Assembly: GCA_023391095.1 (NCBI GenBank)
Contig: JAEWBN010000011.1
Span: 1 to 33,648, forward strand
Reading direction: 5' to 3'
Length of the DNA: 33,648 bases
Source: Pseudomonadota bacterium
Lineage (GTDB): Bacteria; Pseudomonadota; Alphaproteobacteria; Rhizobiales; Devosiaceae
A program made the position numbers and the translations under genes. Below, piece after piece: positions 1 through 7,347 of the stretch; the first letter of the stretch is position 1, and each line of letters begins with the position of its first letter. The notes under the pieces are model-generated. The model saw only the letters and a program-made list of their open reading frames with translations. It did no database searches and was not told the DNA's origin.

Positions 1-1
1 C

Positions 2-502
2 GATGGTGCCGACGCATTGGGCGGGACATCCCGGATCGCCCTGAAATGGCCCAATGATGTCCTGGCCGATGGCGCCAAGCTTGCCGGGATCCTGCTCGAG
101 GCCAGCAAACTCGTTGATGGCCGGCATGCCATCGCCATCGGCTTCGGTGTCAATGTCGTGGCGGCGCCGCAGGGCCTGCCTTACCCGGCCACCAGCCTTG
201 CCGAACTCGGTGTCAGCCTGGCGGCCGAAGACGTGTTCGAAGCGCTGGGCGATGCCTGGGTTGAGACCTTCGGCCTCTGGGACGACGGTCGCGGCATCGG
301 CGAGGTGCTGGCGCAGTGGCGGGCTTCCGCCGCAGGCATAGGCGCGCCGGTCGCCGTCAACCAGAATGGTGACGTGCTGCGCGGGATTTTCGAGACCATC
401 GACGACGCGGGACGGCTGATCGTCCGCGCCGACGACAACCGTCGCATCGCAATTTCAGCGGGTGACGTGCATTTTGGGGCAACGGCCAGCGCCCGAAGCT
501 GA
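2..502 (+). CDS. birA: Biotin--[acetyl-CoA-carboxylase] ligase, C-terminal part (partial at left edge)
   Basis: This is the C-terminal part of biotin protein ligase, which activates biotin with ATP and attaches it to the biotin carboxyl carrier protein and other carboxylases in the cytoplasm. The frame is open to the left window edge, so the N-terminus is missing. Visible family motifs are KWPNDVL and KLAGILLE, which line the biotinyl-AMP pocket, followed by GFGVNV. The last ~45 residues form the small SH3-like C-terminal domain ending in GDVHFG. The stop lies 73 bp before the ribonuclease J start, and birA next to rnj is the usual alphaproteobacterial order. Whether an N-terminal DNA-binding domain is present cannot be seen; alphaproteobacterial enzymes normally lack it. 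Confidence 0.93.
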   Translation, partial: DGADALGGTSRIALKWPNDVLADGAKLAGILLEASKLVDGRHAIAIGFGVNVVAAPQGLPYPATSLAELGVSLAAEDVFEALGDAWVETFGLWDDGRGIGEVLAQWRASAAGIGAPVAVNQNGDVLRGIFETIDDAGRLIVRADDNRRIAISAGDVHFGATASARS

Positions 503-575
503 CCACAACTACTGCGCAGGCGACCGGCGACCAATGATCGCTCCGGCGCTGCGCATGAAAGGACTGAACGGACCC

Positions 576-2249
576 ATGGCTAAAAACCAAAGGGATGAAC
601 TCGTTTTCGTGCCGCTGGGCGGCGTCGGCGAGATCGGCATGAATATGGGCGCCTACGGCTTCGGGCCGGAGCGCTCGCGCAAGTGGATCGTGGTCGATTG
701 CGGCGTCAGCTTCGGTGGCCCGGAACTGCCGGGCATCGAGCTGATCATGGCCAATCCGGAATTTCTCGAGGAGAACGCAGACGACGTCCTTGCTCTGATC
801 CTCACCCACAGCCACGAAGATCACTACGGCGCTGTGCTCGACCTCTGGCCGGTCTTTGACAAGCCTGTCTACGCGACGCCCTTCACGGCTGCCATGCTGG
901 CGGCAAAGCGGGCAGGGGATGGCATCGTCGAGAATGTCGACGTCACCATCATGCAGCCCGGCAAGCCGTTCACCGTCGGCCCCTTCACCATCGAGCCCAT
1001 CAACGTTGCGCACTCGATCCCCGAGTCCAATGCTCTGCTGATCACCACGCCGGTGGGCCGCGCCTTGCATACCGGCGACTGGAAGCTCGATCCCACCCCG
1101 GTTATCGGCGCACCGACCAACTTCGCCCGGCTCGAACAGATCGGCACCGAGAGCGACTTGCCGCTATCCCTCATTTGCGACTCCACCAACGCGATGAAGG
1201 AGGGCGAGAGCCCCAGCGAGCAGGAAGTGGGCGCCAATCTCACCAAGCTCATCATGGAGGCGCCCAACCGCGTCGCGGTCACAACCTTCGCCTCCAATGT
1301 CGGTCGCGTCGTCTCGATTGCCCGGGCCGCCCATGCGGCTGGCCGTGAAGTGGTCCTGTCGGGCCGTTCGCTGCACCGGATCATGGGCATTGCCAGGGAA
1401 TTGGGCATGCTCGAAGGCCTGCCGACCCTGCATGACCAGGATGCCTACAAGACCATTGCGCGCAACAAGTGCGTGCTGATCTGCACCGGCAGCCAGGGCG
1501 AGGCCCGCGCGGCCATCGCTCGGATTGCCCGTGGCGACCACCCGGTCATCGATCTCAATGCCGGCGACCGGATGATCTTCTCGTCCTGGGCCATTCCCGG
1601 CAATGAACGCGAAGTTATCGACATCCAGAACCTCTTGATCGACAAGGGCGTCGAAGTCATCACCGCCAGTGACGCGCTTGTTCACGTGACCGGTCACCCG
1701 CGTCGGGGCGAGCTGCAGAAGCTGTATTCCTGGGTGAAGCCGGAAGTTCTGGTGCCGGTCCATGGTGAAGCCATGCATCTCGAGGCGCATGCCAAGCTGG
1801 GCCGCGCTTCCGGCATCCCCAATGTCTGCGAAGCGCGCAATGGTGATCTGGTCCGCCTCTTCCCCGAACCCATGGCATTCCCGGCCGAGGTGCGTACTGG
1901 CGAACTTTATCTGGATGGCCTCGTGCTTTGTACGCCTGAAGAATCGGGCGTGAAGGGGCGTCGGCGCCTCTCCTTTGGCGGCATGATCATCGTCAGCCTT
2001 GCCGTCAATTCGAGCGGCCAGGTGGTTTCCGGGCCCGAGTTGGTCGTCGAAGGCCTACCTGAGACCGAGGATGAATCCGTGATCGAACTCGTCGAGGACA
2101 CGATTGCCGGGGTGATCAAGTCCATGCCTCCCAAGCGCCGCAGTGACACGGAAGTGCTCAATTCGGCACTGTTCAAGGCCATCCGCAACGAGGTCAACGC
2201 GTTCTGGGGCCGCAAGCCCAATGTCAGCGTCTTCGTCCACCGCGTTTGA
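576..2249 (+). CDS. rnj: Ribonuclease J
   Basis: A 557-residue ribonuclease J, a cytoplasmic metallo-beta-lactamase/beta-CASP nuclease with endo- and 5'-3' exonuclease activity used in rRNA maturation and mRNA decay. The zinc-binding HSHEDH signature is at residues 78-83. VHVTGHPRRG and PVHGE are the later beta-CASP and metal-site motifs. The length matches the usual ~555 residues. I chose the ATG giving MAKNQRDELVF because it starts right before the conserved VPLGGVGEIGMN; the frame is open further upstream (another ATG at 555), but that would run into birA. A 7-bp stem pairing 2257-2263 with 2279-2285 follows the stop, with only a short T tract, so it is at best a weak terminator. Confidence 0.95.
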   Translation: MAKNQRDELVFVPLGGVGEIGMNMGAYGFGPERSRKWIVVDCGVSFGGPELPGIELIMANPEFLEENADDVLALILTHSHEDHYGAVLDLWPVFDKPVYATPFTAAMLAAKRAGDGIVENVDVTIMQPGKPFTVGPFTIEPINVAHSIPESNALLITTPVGRALHTGDWKLDPTPVIGAPTNFARLEQIGTESDLPLSLICDSTNAMKEGESPSEQEVGANLTKLIMEAPNRVAVTTFASNVGRVVSIARAAHAAGREVVLSGRSLHRIMGIARELGMLEGLPTLHDQDAYKTIARNKCVLICTGSQGEARAAIARIARGDHPVIDLNAGDRMIFSSWAIPGNEREVIDIQNLLIDKGVEVITASDALVHVTGHPRRGELQKLYSWVKPEVLVPVHGEAMHLEAHAKLGRASGIPNVCEARNGDLVRLFPEPMAFPAEVRTGELYLDGLVLCTPEESGVKGRRRLSFGGMIIVSLAVNSSGQVVSGPELVVEGLPETEDESVIELVEDTIAGVIKSMPPKRRSDTEVLNSALFKAIRNEVNAFWGRKPNVSVFVHRV

Positions 2250-2322
2250 GTGAACTGGCGGGGAGCGCAGCCGCGACACCCCGCCGCTTTCCACCATGTC
2301 GGAACCGCGTTAGAACCTGCTC

Positions 2323-2574
2323 ATGCAAATCGGTTCGATCATCGCCATCTACTTCGTCATCTGGTGGCTCACCTTCGTGGCAGTGCTGCCGATTGGCAGC
2401 GTCAGTCACCACGAGGCGGGCTCGGAAGTGCTTGCGGGGTCTGATCCTGGAGCGCCCGTTCGTCCACGCCTGGGCATGAAGGTCCTGCTCGCCACCGGTC
2501 TCGCCGCTGTGTTCACGGCCCTGCTGCTTTGGGCGCTGACGAACCCATGGCTCGTGGCATACTGGAACCGCTGA
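2323..2574 (+). CDS. DUF1467 family small membrane protein
   Basis: An 83-residue protein with two predicted transmembrane segments, at about residues 5-25 (IAIYFVIWWLTFVAVLPIG) and 53-75, joined by a short polar loop. Size and the N-terminal WWLTFVAVLPIG pattern match DUF1467, a family of unknown function that sits between rnj and proS in many alphaproteobacteria. In many relatives a methylmalonyl-CoA epimerase gene lies between rnj and DUF1467; it is absent here, the gap being only 73 bp. It is probably co-transcribed with rnj. No function can be assigned. Confidence 0.85.
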   Translation: MQIGSIIAIYFVIWWLTFVAVLPIGSVSHHEAGSEVLAGSDPGAPVRPRLGMKVLLATGLAAVFTALLLWALTNPWLVAYWNR

Positions 2575-2607
2575 ACCGGTTATCAGCCAGCCCTCCACCT
2601 TGCGATA

Positions 2608-2619
2608 GCGCTAGAGCGC
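2608..2619. terminator. Short stem-loop between convergent genes
   Basis: GCGCT and AGCGC form a perfect 5-bp stem around a 2-base loop, midway between the stop of the DUF1467 gene and the stop of the leftward MmcQ/YjbR gene. Its position suits a weak bidirectional terminator, but no clear T tract is present on either side. Confidence 0.25.
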
Positions 2620-2635
2620 AGCGGCCGTTGTGCCG

Positions 2636-2962
2636 TTATATTTTCGACGTGGATTTTCCCACCGCGTGCGCATGGGCCGTGGCAAGTGCTGCGGAAATAT
2701 CAGCCTCCGTTGCCGGCTCGATCAACATGGTCGTCCAGCCCTGTCGTCCCCATCCATTATCGACAGGCGAAAAGATATGGGGCGCCAGTAAGCACTGCAT
2801 GTGTTGTTCTTCGGGCGTGAAGTTGAGGTTGGCACTCTGCCCATCGGCCGCAAGCGTCGCAAAGGTGCGTTTCACCTTGAACGCCGTCCGGTCAAAATGC
2901 GGCGCACTGACCGTTCCGGCAAATGACATTGCTATTCGCACGAAACTTTCGGTTTTGGCCAT
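2636..2962 (-). CDS. MmcQ/YjbR-like protein
   Basis: A 108-residue protein of the MmcQ/YjbR (DUF419) type: FAGTVSAPHFDRTAFKVK, then FATL, then the middle motif LNFTPEEQHMQCLLAPHIF and GWGRQGWTTM near the C-terminus. The fold is CyaY-like and often labelled DNA-binding; the actual role is unknown. The frame is open upstream to a GTG at 3046, but that extension runs through the terminator hairpin at 2981-3009, so I place the start at MAKTESFV, where family similarity begins. It converges with the DUF1467 gene and diverges from proS. The strong leftward terminator ends only about 20 bases before this start, leaving little room for a promoter. Confidence 0.8.
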   Translation of the reverse strand: MAKTESFVRIAMSFAGTVSAPHFDRTAFKVKRTFATLAADGQSANLNFTPEEQHMQCLLAPHIFSPVDNGWGRQGWTTMLIEPATEADISAALATAHAHAVGKSTSKI

Positions 2963-2980
2963 AATCCGCTGATCCTCAAA

Positions 2981-3009
2981 CAAAAAAGCAGGGCCTAGAG
3001 GCCCTGCTT
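2981..3009 (-). terminator. Strong intrinsic terminator, leftward
   Basis: AAGCAGGGCC and GGCCCTGCTT pair perfectly over 10 bp around a TAGA/TCTA loop. On the minus strand the stem is followed directly by a run of T (A run at 2982-2987 on the plus strand), the canonical layout of a Rho-independent terminator for leftward transcription. No protein gene ends just upstream of it on that strand, so it probably ends a non-coding transcript or attenuates the MmcQ/YjbR gene. Confidence 0.75.
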
Positions 3010-3302
3010 GAATGAGTTTTATCGACAATACGTTGGTCTTAGGCACGCTATACAGCGGCGGCCAACGCTCCTCCCTTGACGTTGTCGACGTCCGGCGGTT
3101 TGGGCCGCCTTTGTTTTATTGGCCGGGACCCTAACAATAGTTTTTTGCTCTGCCAAGCAGATTCTGCATGGCTTGCATGCTTGCATCGAATGGACGGTTA
3201 GGATTTGAGTGGGCATCAACAGAAGTCACGAGTCGAGCCGTCTGCGCCGGGGTGAAACGGGGTCCGTTTATCCTGCCAGAAGCCAAGTTTTCCGGAGTTG
3301 CC
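3010..3302. other. Intergenic region between the MmcQ/YjbR gene and proS
   Basis: About 290 bp with no convincing protein gene. The left half holds the nested stems described under the small-RNA candidate. At 3094-3109 GGCGG and CCGCC form a stem followed by TTTGTTTT on the plus strand, a possible weak rightward terminator or proS attenuator. Near 3165-3185 the motif TTGCAT recurs within a short imperfect repeat. The proS ribosome-binding site GGAG is at 3294-3297. I find no good promoter match for proS. Confidence 0.5.
3094..3118 (+). terminator. Possible weak rightward terminator or attenuator upstream of proS
   Basis: A 5-bp GGCGG/CCGCC stem with a 6-base loop is followed by a T-rich tract (TTTGTTTT). 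It faces right and would stop transcription entering the proS leader. With the leftward terminator at 2981-3009 it brackets the small-RNA candidate, each facing outward. Confidence 0.35.
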
Positions 3303-4652
3303 ATGCGCCTGTCCCGCTATTTCCTGCCCGTCCTGCGCGACGTGCCAAAGGAAGCAGAGATCGTGTCGCACCGCCTCATGCTGCGGGCAGGGATGATCCG
3401 CCAGCAGGCTTCCGGTCTCTATTCCTGGCTGCCCGTTGGCTACAAGGTGCTGATGAAGGTCCAGAAGATCATCGAGCAGGAGCAGAACCGCGCGGGCGCC
3501 GTGCAACTGCTCATGCCCACGATCCAGTCCGCTGACCTTTGGCGCGAATCCGGTCGTTATGACGCCTATGGCAAGGAAATGCTGCGTATCGAGGATCGGC
3601 ACGAGCGCGAATTCCTCTATGGCCCGACCAATGAGGAGATGATCACCGACATCTTCCGCAGCTATGTGAAGTCCTACAAGGACCTGCCGCTCAACCTTTA
3701 CCACATCCAGTGGAAGTTCCGCGACGAAGTGCGTCCGCGCTTCGGCACCATGCGCAGCCGCGAATTCCTGATGAAGGACGCTTATTCCTTCGATTTGGAC
3801 GAAGCGGCCGCGGTCAAGGCGTTCCAGCGCATGTTCGTCGCCTATCTTCGCACCTTCCGGCGCATGGGCCTTGTCGGAGTACCGATGCGCGCCGACACCG
3901 GCCCCATCGGCGGCAACCTATCCTATGAGTTCCACGTGCTTGCCGATACCGGCGAGAGCGAGGTCTATCTCGACAAGAACCTCCTCGATAAGCCGATTCC
4001 GGGCCAGGACACGGACTTCTTCGGTGACCTCGATCCGATCTTCAAGGACTGGACGTCGCTCTTTGCCGCAACCGACGAGATGACGACGGAAGAAGCCTTC
4101 CGCGAAGCTGTTCCGGCTGACAACCAGCTCAAGGCGCGCGGTATCGAGGTAGGCCACATCTTCTATTTCGGCACCAAGTATTCCGAGCCGATGAAGGCAA
4201 ACGTCACCGGGCCCGACGGCAAGGACATCACGGTCCATATGGGATCCTACGGCATCGGTCCCACGCGCGTGGTTCCCGCGATCATCGAGGCAAGCCATGA
4301 CGAGAACGGCATTGTATGGCCGGTGCCGGTCGCGCCGTTCGAGGCCGTCTTGATCAATCTCAAGGCCGGCGATGCCGACACCGATGCTGCCTGCGAAAAG
4401 CTCTATAGCGAGCTGAATGCAGCCGGCCTCGACATGCTCTATGACGACCGCGACCAGCCGGCGGGCAGCAAGTTCGCCACGGCCGATCTCGTTGGTATTC
4501 CCTATCAGCTGATCGTTGGCCCCCGCGGCCTTAAATCGGGCGAAGTCGAGATCAAACATCGCAAGAGCGGCGAGCGCGAAACGCTGCCTCTGTCTGGGGC
4601 GGTCGAACGCCTCAAGGGCCTGATCGAACCCCAGCGGATGACTGACATTTGA
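3303..4652 (+). CDS. proS: Prolyl-tRNA synthetase (form without the editing insertion)
   Basis: A 449-residue class II synthetase that charges tRNA-Pro in the cytoplasm. Class II motif 2 is FRDEVRPRFGTMRSREFLMK and motif 3 is GSYGIGPTR; the C-terminal anticodon-binding domain includes YDDRDQPAGSKF. The spacing between motifs 2 and 3 is far too short for the ~180-residue editing domain of the E. coli enzyme, as expected for the alphaproteobacterial form; mischarged alanyl-tRNA-Pro is then normally cleared by a separate trans-editing protein. I chose the ATG with GGAG five bases upstream, giving MRLSRYFLPV; the frame is open to 3168 but that extension is not family-like. The TGA overlaps the TTG start of lolC. 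Confidence 0.96.
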   Translation: MRLSRYFLPVLRDVPKEAEIVSHRLMLRAGMIRQQASGLYSWLPVGYKVLMKVQKIIEQEQNRAGAVQLLMPTIQSADLWRESGRYDAYGKEMLRIEDRHEREFLYGPTNEEMITDIFRSYVKSYKDLPLNLYHIQWKFRDEVRPRFGTMRSREFLMKDAYSFDLDEAAAVKAFQRMFVAYLRTFRRMGLVGVPMRADTGPIGGNLSYEFHVLADTGESEVYLDKNLLDKPIPGQDTDFFGDLDPIFKDWTSLFAATDEMTTEEAFREAVPADNQLKARGIEVGHIFYFGTKYSEPMKANVTGPDGKDITVHMGSYGIGPTRVVPAIIEASHDENGIVWPVPVAPFEAVLINLKAGDADTDAACEKLYSELNAAGLDMLYDDRDQPAGSKFATADLVGIPYQLIVGPRGLKSGEVEIKHRKSGERETLPLSGAVERLKGLIEPQRMTDI

Positions 4653-6019
4653 CCAGCACGGACACGGCAACACCGGCAAGCCGGGCGACACGCCCCTTCG
4701 CCCGGTTCGAATGGATGATTGCCGGGCGGTATCTGCGCGCGCGCCGCAAGGAAGCCTTCATTTCGGTCATCGCCAGCCTGACCATGGTGGGCGTGGCAAT
4801 CGGGGTGGCGACGCTGATTGTCGTTATGTCCGTGATGAACGGCTTCCGCGGCGAATTGCTCGACAAGATCCTTGGGCTCAATGGCCACTTCACCGGCTAT
4901 CCGATCGAAAGCCAGTTCACCGACTACAAGGAAACCATCGATGCCCTGGAGCAGGTCGATGGCGTGAGCTTTGCCGTCTACTTTGTCGAGGGCCAGGTGC
5001 TGGCCTCCGGCCGGGGCAGCTCCACCGGCGTCTCCGTGCGTGGGATGGACGAGGAAAACCTCAAGAAGCTGACCCTTTACAATGGCGCCGAGCAGGGCGG
5101 ATTCGACCAGTGGGATGACAGCCGTGGCGTGGCCATCGGCTACCGGCTGGCGCAGACGCTCGGCGTCGGCATTGGCGACCAGGTGCAGATCATTAATCCC
5201 GATGGCACCATGACGCCCTTCGGTTCGACGCCGCAGATCCGGTCCTACCCGGTCAACGCCATCTTCAACCTGGGCATGGTCGAGTTCGACAGCTACTTCA
5301 TGTACATGCCGCTCGAGCCGGCCCAGGACTATTTCAAGCTGGTCGATGAAGTGCTGAAGCCCGGCATGGGCCCGCTTGATCCGCTGGCGAGCGACGAAGA
5401 AATCGATGCTGCCTATGAACGCATTCCGCGCGTGTCGGCACTGGAAATCTTCATCGACAATCCGGACCAGGTCAACGAGATGCGCACCCGCATCGCCGCC
5501 GTACCCGATCTGCGCCCGATGATCCTGACCTCCTGGCAGGAGCGCAACCAGACCTTCTTCTCGGCGCTGCAGGTCGAGCGCGTGGTGATGTTCACCATTC
5601 TCTCGATGATCATTCTCGTTGCCGCCTTCAACATCATCGCCAGCCTCATCATGCTGGTGAAGGACAAGGGCGCCGATATCGCCGTGCTGCGGACCATGGG
5701 CGCAACCCGCGGTTCGATCATGCGGATTTTTTCGATCACCGGCACCGCGATCGGCTTCATCGGTACCGCCGTTGGGCTGGTCCTGGGGCTCATTGTGGCC
5801 GCGAATGCCGAAACGCTGCGTTCTTCGATTTCGAACCTTCTCGGTGTCACCCTGTTCCCGCCAGAAGTGTTTTTCCTGTCATCGCTGCCCAGTCGCGTCG
5901 ATCCGACAGAGGTGACCGTGGTGGTCTGCATGGCCCTTGGTCTGAGCTTCCTCGCCACGCTCTATCCTGCCTGGCGCGCTGCCCAATACGATCCGGTGGA
6001 GGCCTTGCGCTATGAGTAA
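4649..6019 (+). CDS. lolC: Lipoprotein-releasing ABC transporter permease (LolC/LolE family)
   Basis: A 456-residue inner-membrane permease that, with the ATPase LolD, extracts lipoproteins for transfer to the periplasmic carrier LolA. The first transmembrane segment is around residues 37-65, followed by a large periplasmic domain and three C-terminal segments (about 315-345, 365-390, 425-447) of the FtsX/MacB type. Only one LolC/E-type gene is present, so the complex may be a homodimer of a LolF-like permease; that is inference. The start appears to be TTG, sharing TTGA with the proS stop; the conserved FEWMIAGRYLRARRKE lies just inside and supports it over the internal ATG at 4715. The stop overlaps lolD by 8 bases. 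Confidence 0.92.
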   Translation: MTSTDTATPASRATRPFARFEWMIAGRYLRARRKEAFISVIASLTMVGVAIGVATLIVVMSVMNGFRGELLDKILGLNGHFTGYPIESQFTDYKETIDALEQVDGVSFAVYFVEGQVLASGRGSSTGVSVRGMDEENLKKLTLYNGAEQGGFDQWDDSRGVAIGYRLAQTLGVGIGDQVQIINPDGTMTPFGSTPQIRSYPVNAIFNLGMVEFDSYFMYMPLEPAQDYFKLVDEVLKPGMGPLDPLASDEEIDAAYERIPRVSALEIFIDNPDQVNEMRTRIAAVPDLRPMILTSWQERNQTFFSALQVERVVMFTILSMIILVAAFNIIASLIMLVKDKGADIAVLRTMGATRGSIMRIFSITGTAIGFIGTAVGLVLGLIVAANAETLRSSISNLLGVTLFPPEVFFLSSLPSRVDPTEVTVVVCMALGLSFLATLYPAWRAAQYDPVEALRYE

Positions 6020-6698
6020 GCCGCATCTGCGCCTTTCCGGCGTTCACCGCCATTATGGCGAGGGGGACCGCATGGTCCGCGTTCTCGAAGCTGCTGACCT
6101 CACGGTCGAAAGCGGCGAATTGGTCGCGCTTGTCGCGCCGTCGGGCGCCGGCAAGTCGACGCTGCTCCATCTCTGCGGCCTGCTGGAATCTCCTCAGTCC
6201 GGCGAGATCGAAATCGTCGGCCAGCCCACAAGCAAGATGGGCGACCGCGCACGCACTCAGTTGCGTCGCTCGACAGTCGGCTACGTCTACCAGTTCCACC
6301 ATCTGCTGCCCGAATTCACCGCGCTTGAAAATGTCGTCATGCCGCAGCTGATCGCCGGCAAGACGCAGAAGGAAGGCGAGGGCAGGGCCATGGAACTGCT
6401 AGACCTGCTTGGTGTCGGCCAACGCGCCACCCATCGCCCGGCCGAACTATCCGGCGGCGAGCAGCAGCGCGTGGCCATTGCCCGCGCCGCGGCCAATCAC
6501 CCGCGTGTCATCCTCGCCGATGAGCCCACGGGCAATCTCGACCCGGAAACCAGCGACCGCGTGTTCGAGGCCCTCAAAAGCCTCATCCGTAATGAAGGGA
6601 GCGCCGCTCTGATCGCGACACACAATTACGACCTGGCGCGCCGCGCGGACCGGATTGTGACCATCAAGGGTGGTCTGGTCGTGCCCCACACGCTCTAG
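6012..6698 (+). CDS. lolD: Lipoprotein-releasing ABC transporter ATP-binding protein
   Basis: A 228-residue ABC ATPase powering lipoprotein release from the inner membrane together with the preceding permease. The Walker A loop APSGAGKST is at residues 42-50; its first residue is Ala instead of the usual Gly, a variant I believe occurs in other alphaproteobacterial LolD proteins. The signature LSGGEQQRVAIARA begins at 146, and Walker B with the catalytic glutamate (VILADEPTGNLD) at 166. The gene starts at an ATG inside the end of lolC, so the two are translationally coupled. A GCCGA/TCGGC stem lies downstream (about 6734-6751) without a T tract. Confidence 0.95.
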   Translation: MSKPHLRLSGVHRHYGEGDRMVRVLEAADLTVESGELVALVAPSGAGKSTLLHLCGLLESPQSGEIEIVGQPTSKMGDRARTQLRRSTVGYVYQFHHLLPEFTALENVVMPQLIAGKTQKEGEGRAMELLDLLGVGQRATHRPAELSGGEQQRVAIARAAANHPRVILADEPTGNLDPETSDRVFEALKSLIRNEGSAALIATHNYDLARRADRIVTIKGGLVVPHTL

Positions 6699-6784
6699 AG
6701 CGGCACGCCCCTGACGGACTCACGTTCCGGCATCAGCCGATCTTATCGTCGGCAGAGAAAAGTCTGATTGGACGGTGGCGCAGC

Positions 6785-7096
6785 ATGGCGGCACTCTCCT
6801 GCCATGACCACGCGCGACACAGGCACGAATGGCGGGCCCCGCTGGACGACGAGGACGGGCACATCCCGCCCTGGGGCCGGAACGGTATCGGCCGCTACTT
6901 CGAATGGGCTGCAGCCAAAAAGCAGGCCTTCGCTGCGCCCTTTGACATTGCCCGGCTTCGCGCACAGCGCGCCGCCTTGATCGGCCTTACCTACGACGAA
7001 TATGTCAACGAGATCCTGGAACGCGGACGCTATCTCAATGCTGGCGACCATGATCGTATTGCCGAAATTCTCGCTCGCCGCCCGGTGCGGTATTGA
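6785..7096 (+). CDS. Conserved hypothetical protein
   Basis: A 103-residue soluble, charged protein. Family-like stretches are YFEWAAAKKQAFAAPFDIARLRAQR and GLTYDEYVNEILERGRYL, which I recognise only as a conserved alphaproteobacterial hypothetical. The C-terminal half is predicted mainly helical; there is no signal peptide or membrane segment. The ATG at 6785 is the most upstream in frame; the ATG at 6804 is out of frame. It stands alone between lolD and the SOS-controlled peptide gene, 86 bp after lolD. No function can be given. Confidence 0.65.
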   Translation: MAALSCHDHARHRHEWRAPLDDEDGHIPPWGRNGIGRYFEWAAAKKQAFAAPFDIARLRAQRAALIGLTYDEYVNEILERGRYLNAGDHDRIAEILARRPVRY

Positions 7097-7192
7097 TCTC
7101 TGCTCGACTGCGAATCTTAACGGCGCCGCCATCTCTCCTAACGATTTCCTAACCAGTTAACTCCTCTCCACGGTTTCACCGCTATTCCTTGC

Positions 7193-7221
7193 TGGACGAG
7201 AACAAAAACCGAACGTATAAG
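7193..7221 (+). promoter_or_regulatory. Predicted promoter of the small membrane peptide gene
   Basis: TGGACG (7193-7198, 4 of 6 matches to TTGACA) and TATAAG (7216-7221, 5 of 6 matches to TATAAT) are separated by 17 bases. The LexA direct repeat lies inside the spacer and -10 element, so repressor binding would block polymerase. Transcription would start near 7228, just ahead of the GAGGAG ribosome-binding site. Confidence 0.5.
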
Positions 7222-7224
7222 AAC
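7200..7224 (+). promoter_or_regulatory. LexA (SOS) box: GAAC-N7-GAAC with a third half-site
   Basis: GAAC at 7200-7203 and GAAC at 7211-7214 are separated by exactly 7 bases, the direct-repeat LexA box known from alphaproteobacteria (GTTC-N7-GTTC on the other strand). A third GAAC follows at 7221-7224 after 6 bases. The box lies within the predicted promoter of the 32-residue peptide gene, 25-49 bases ahead of its ATG. Confidence 0.7.
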
Positions 7225-7248
7225 AATACAGAAACAGAGGAGACGCAG

Positions 7249-7347
7249 ATGCTCGATTTCATCAAGGACTTCGCCGCTTTCGTGACCCTGGGTGCCTTCA
7301 CCATCGGATCGCTGACCTGGATGGACCTGGTCACCCATCTGGTGTGA
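7249..7347 (+). CDS. SidA-like SOS-induced small membrane peptide (predicted)
   Basis: A 32-residue open reading frame starting MLDFIKDFAAF, with one hydrophobic segment at about residues 8-24 and a short C-terminal tail ending DLVTHLV. GAGGAG is 6 bases before the ATG, an unusually good ribosome-binding site for such a short frame, and a LexA box in a recognisable promoter precedes it. In size, single membrane span and SOS control it resembles Caulobacter SidA (29 residues), which binds FtsW/FtsN and stops division after DNA damage; as I recall, sidA also lies next to dnaE there. Alternatives are a TisB-like membrane toxin or a dnaE leader peptide. That it is a gene is well supported; the function is inference. 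Confidence 0.65.
   Translation: MLDFIKDFAAFVTLGAFTIGSLTWMDLVTHLV

Larger units (their letters stand above)
2981..3118 (-). ncRNA. Candidate structured small RNA (or leader) ending at the leftward terminator
   Basis: Upstream of the strong leftward terminator the minus strand carries nested inverted repeats: CGTTGG (3031-3036) pairs with CCAACG (3062-3067), enclosing CGCT (3046-3049) paired with AGCG (3054-3057). A further GACGT/ACGTC dyad lies at 3078-3092. Reading frames here look non-protein-like: short, arginine-rich and without a convincing start. I infer a small RNA or a regulatory leader for the MmcQ/YjbR gene. The 5' end is not defined by any promoter I can recognise, so the right-hand coordinate is a guess. 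Confidence 0.3.

Noticed and set aside
2529..2972. A 147-codon rightward frame opposite the MmcQ/YjbR gene
   Set aside because: No family resemblance; the leftward frame matches a known family.
3019..3219. A 66-codon leftward frame in the proS upstream region
   Set aside because: Arginine- and cysteine-rich, no ribosome-binding site, and it overlaps inverted repeats that better fit an RNA element.
3168..3302. Longer proS N-terminus
   Set aside because: The extension has no family similarity, and the ATG at 3303 has GGAG at the right distance.
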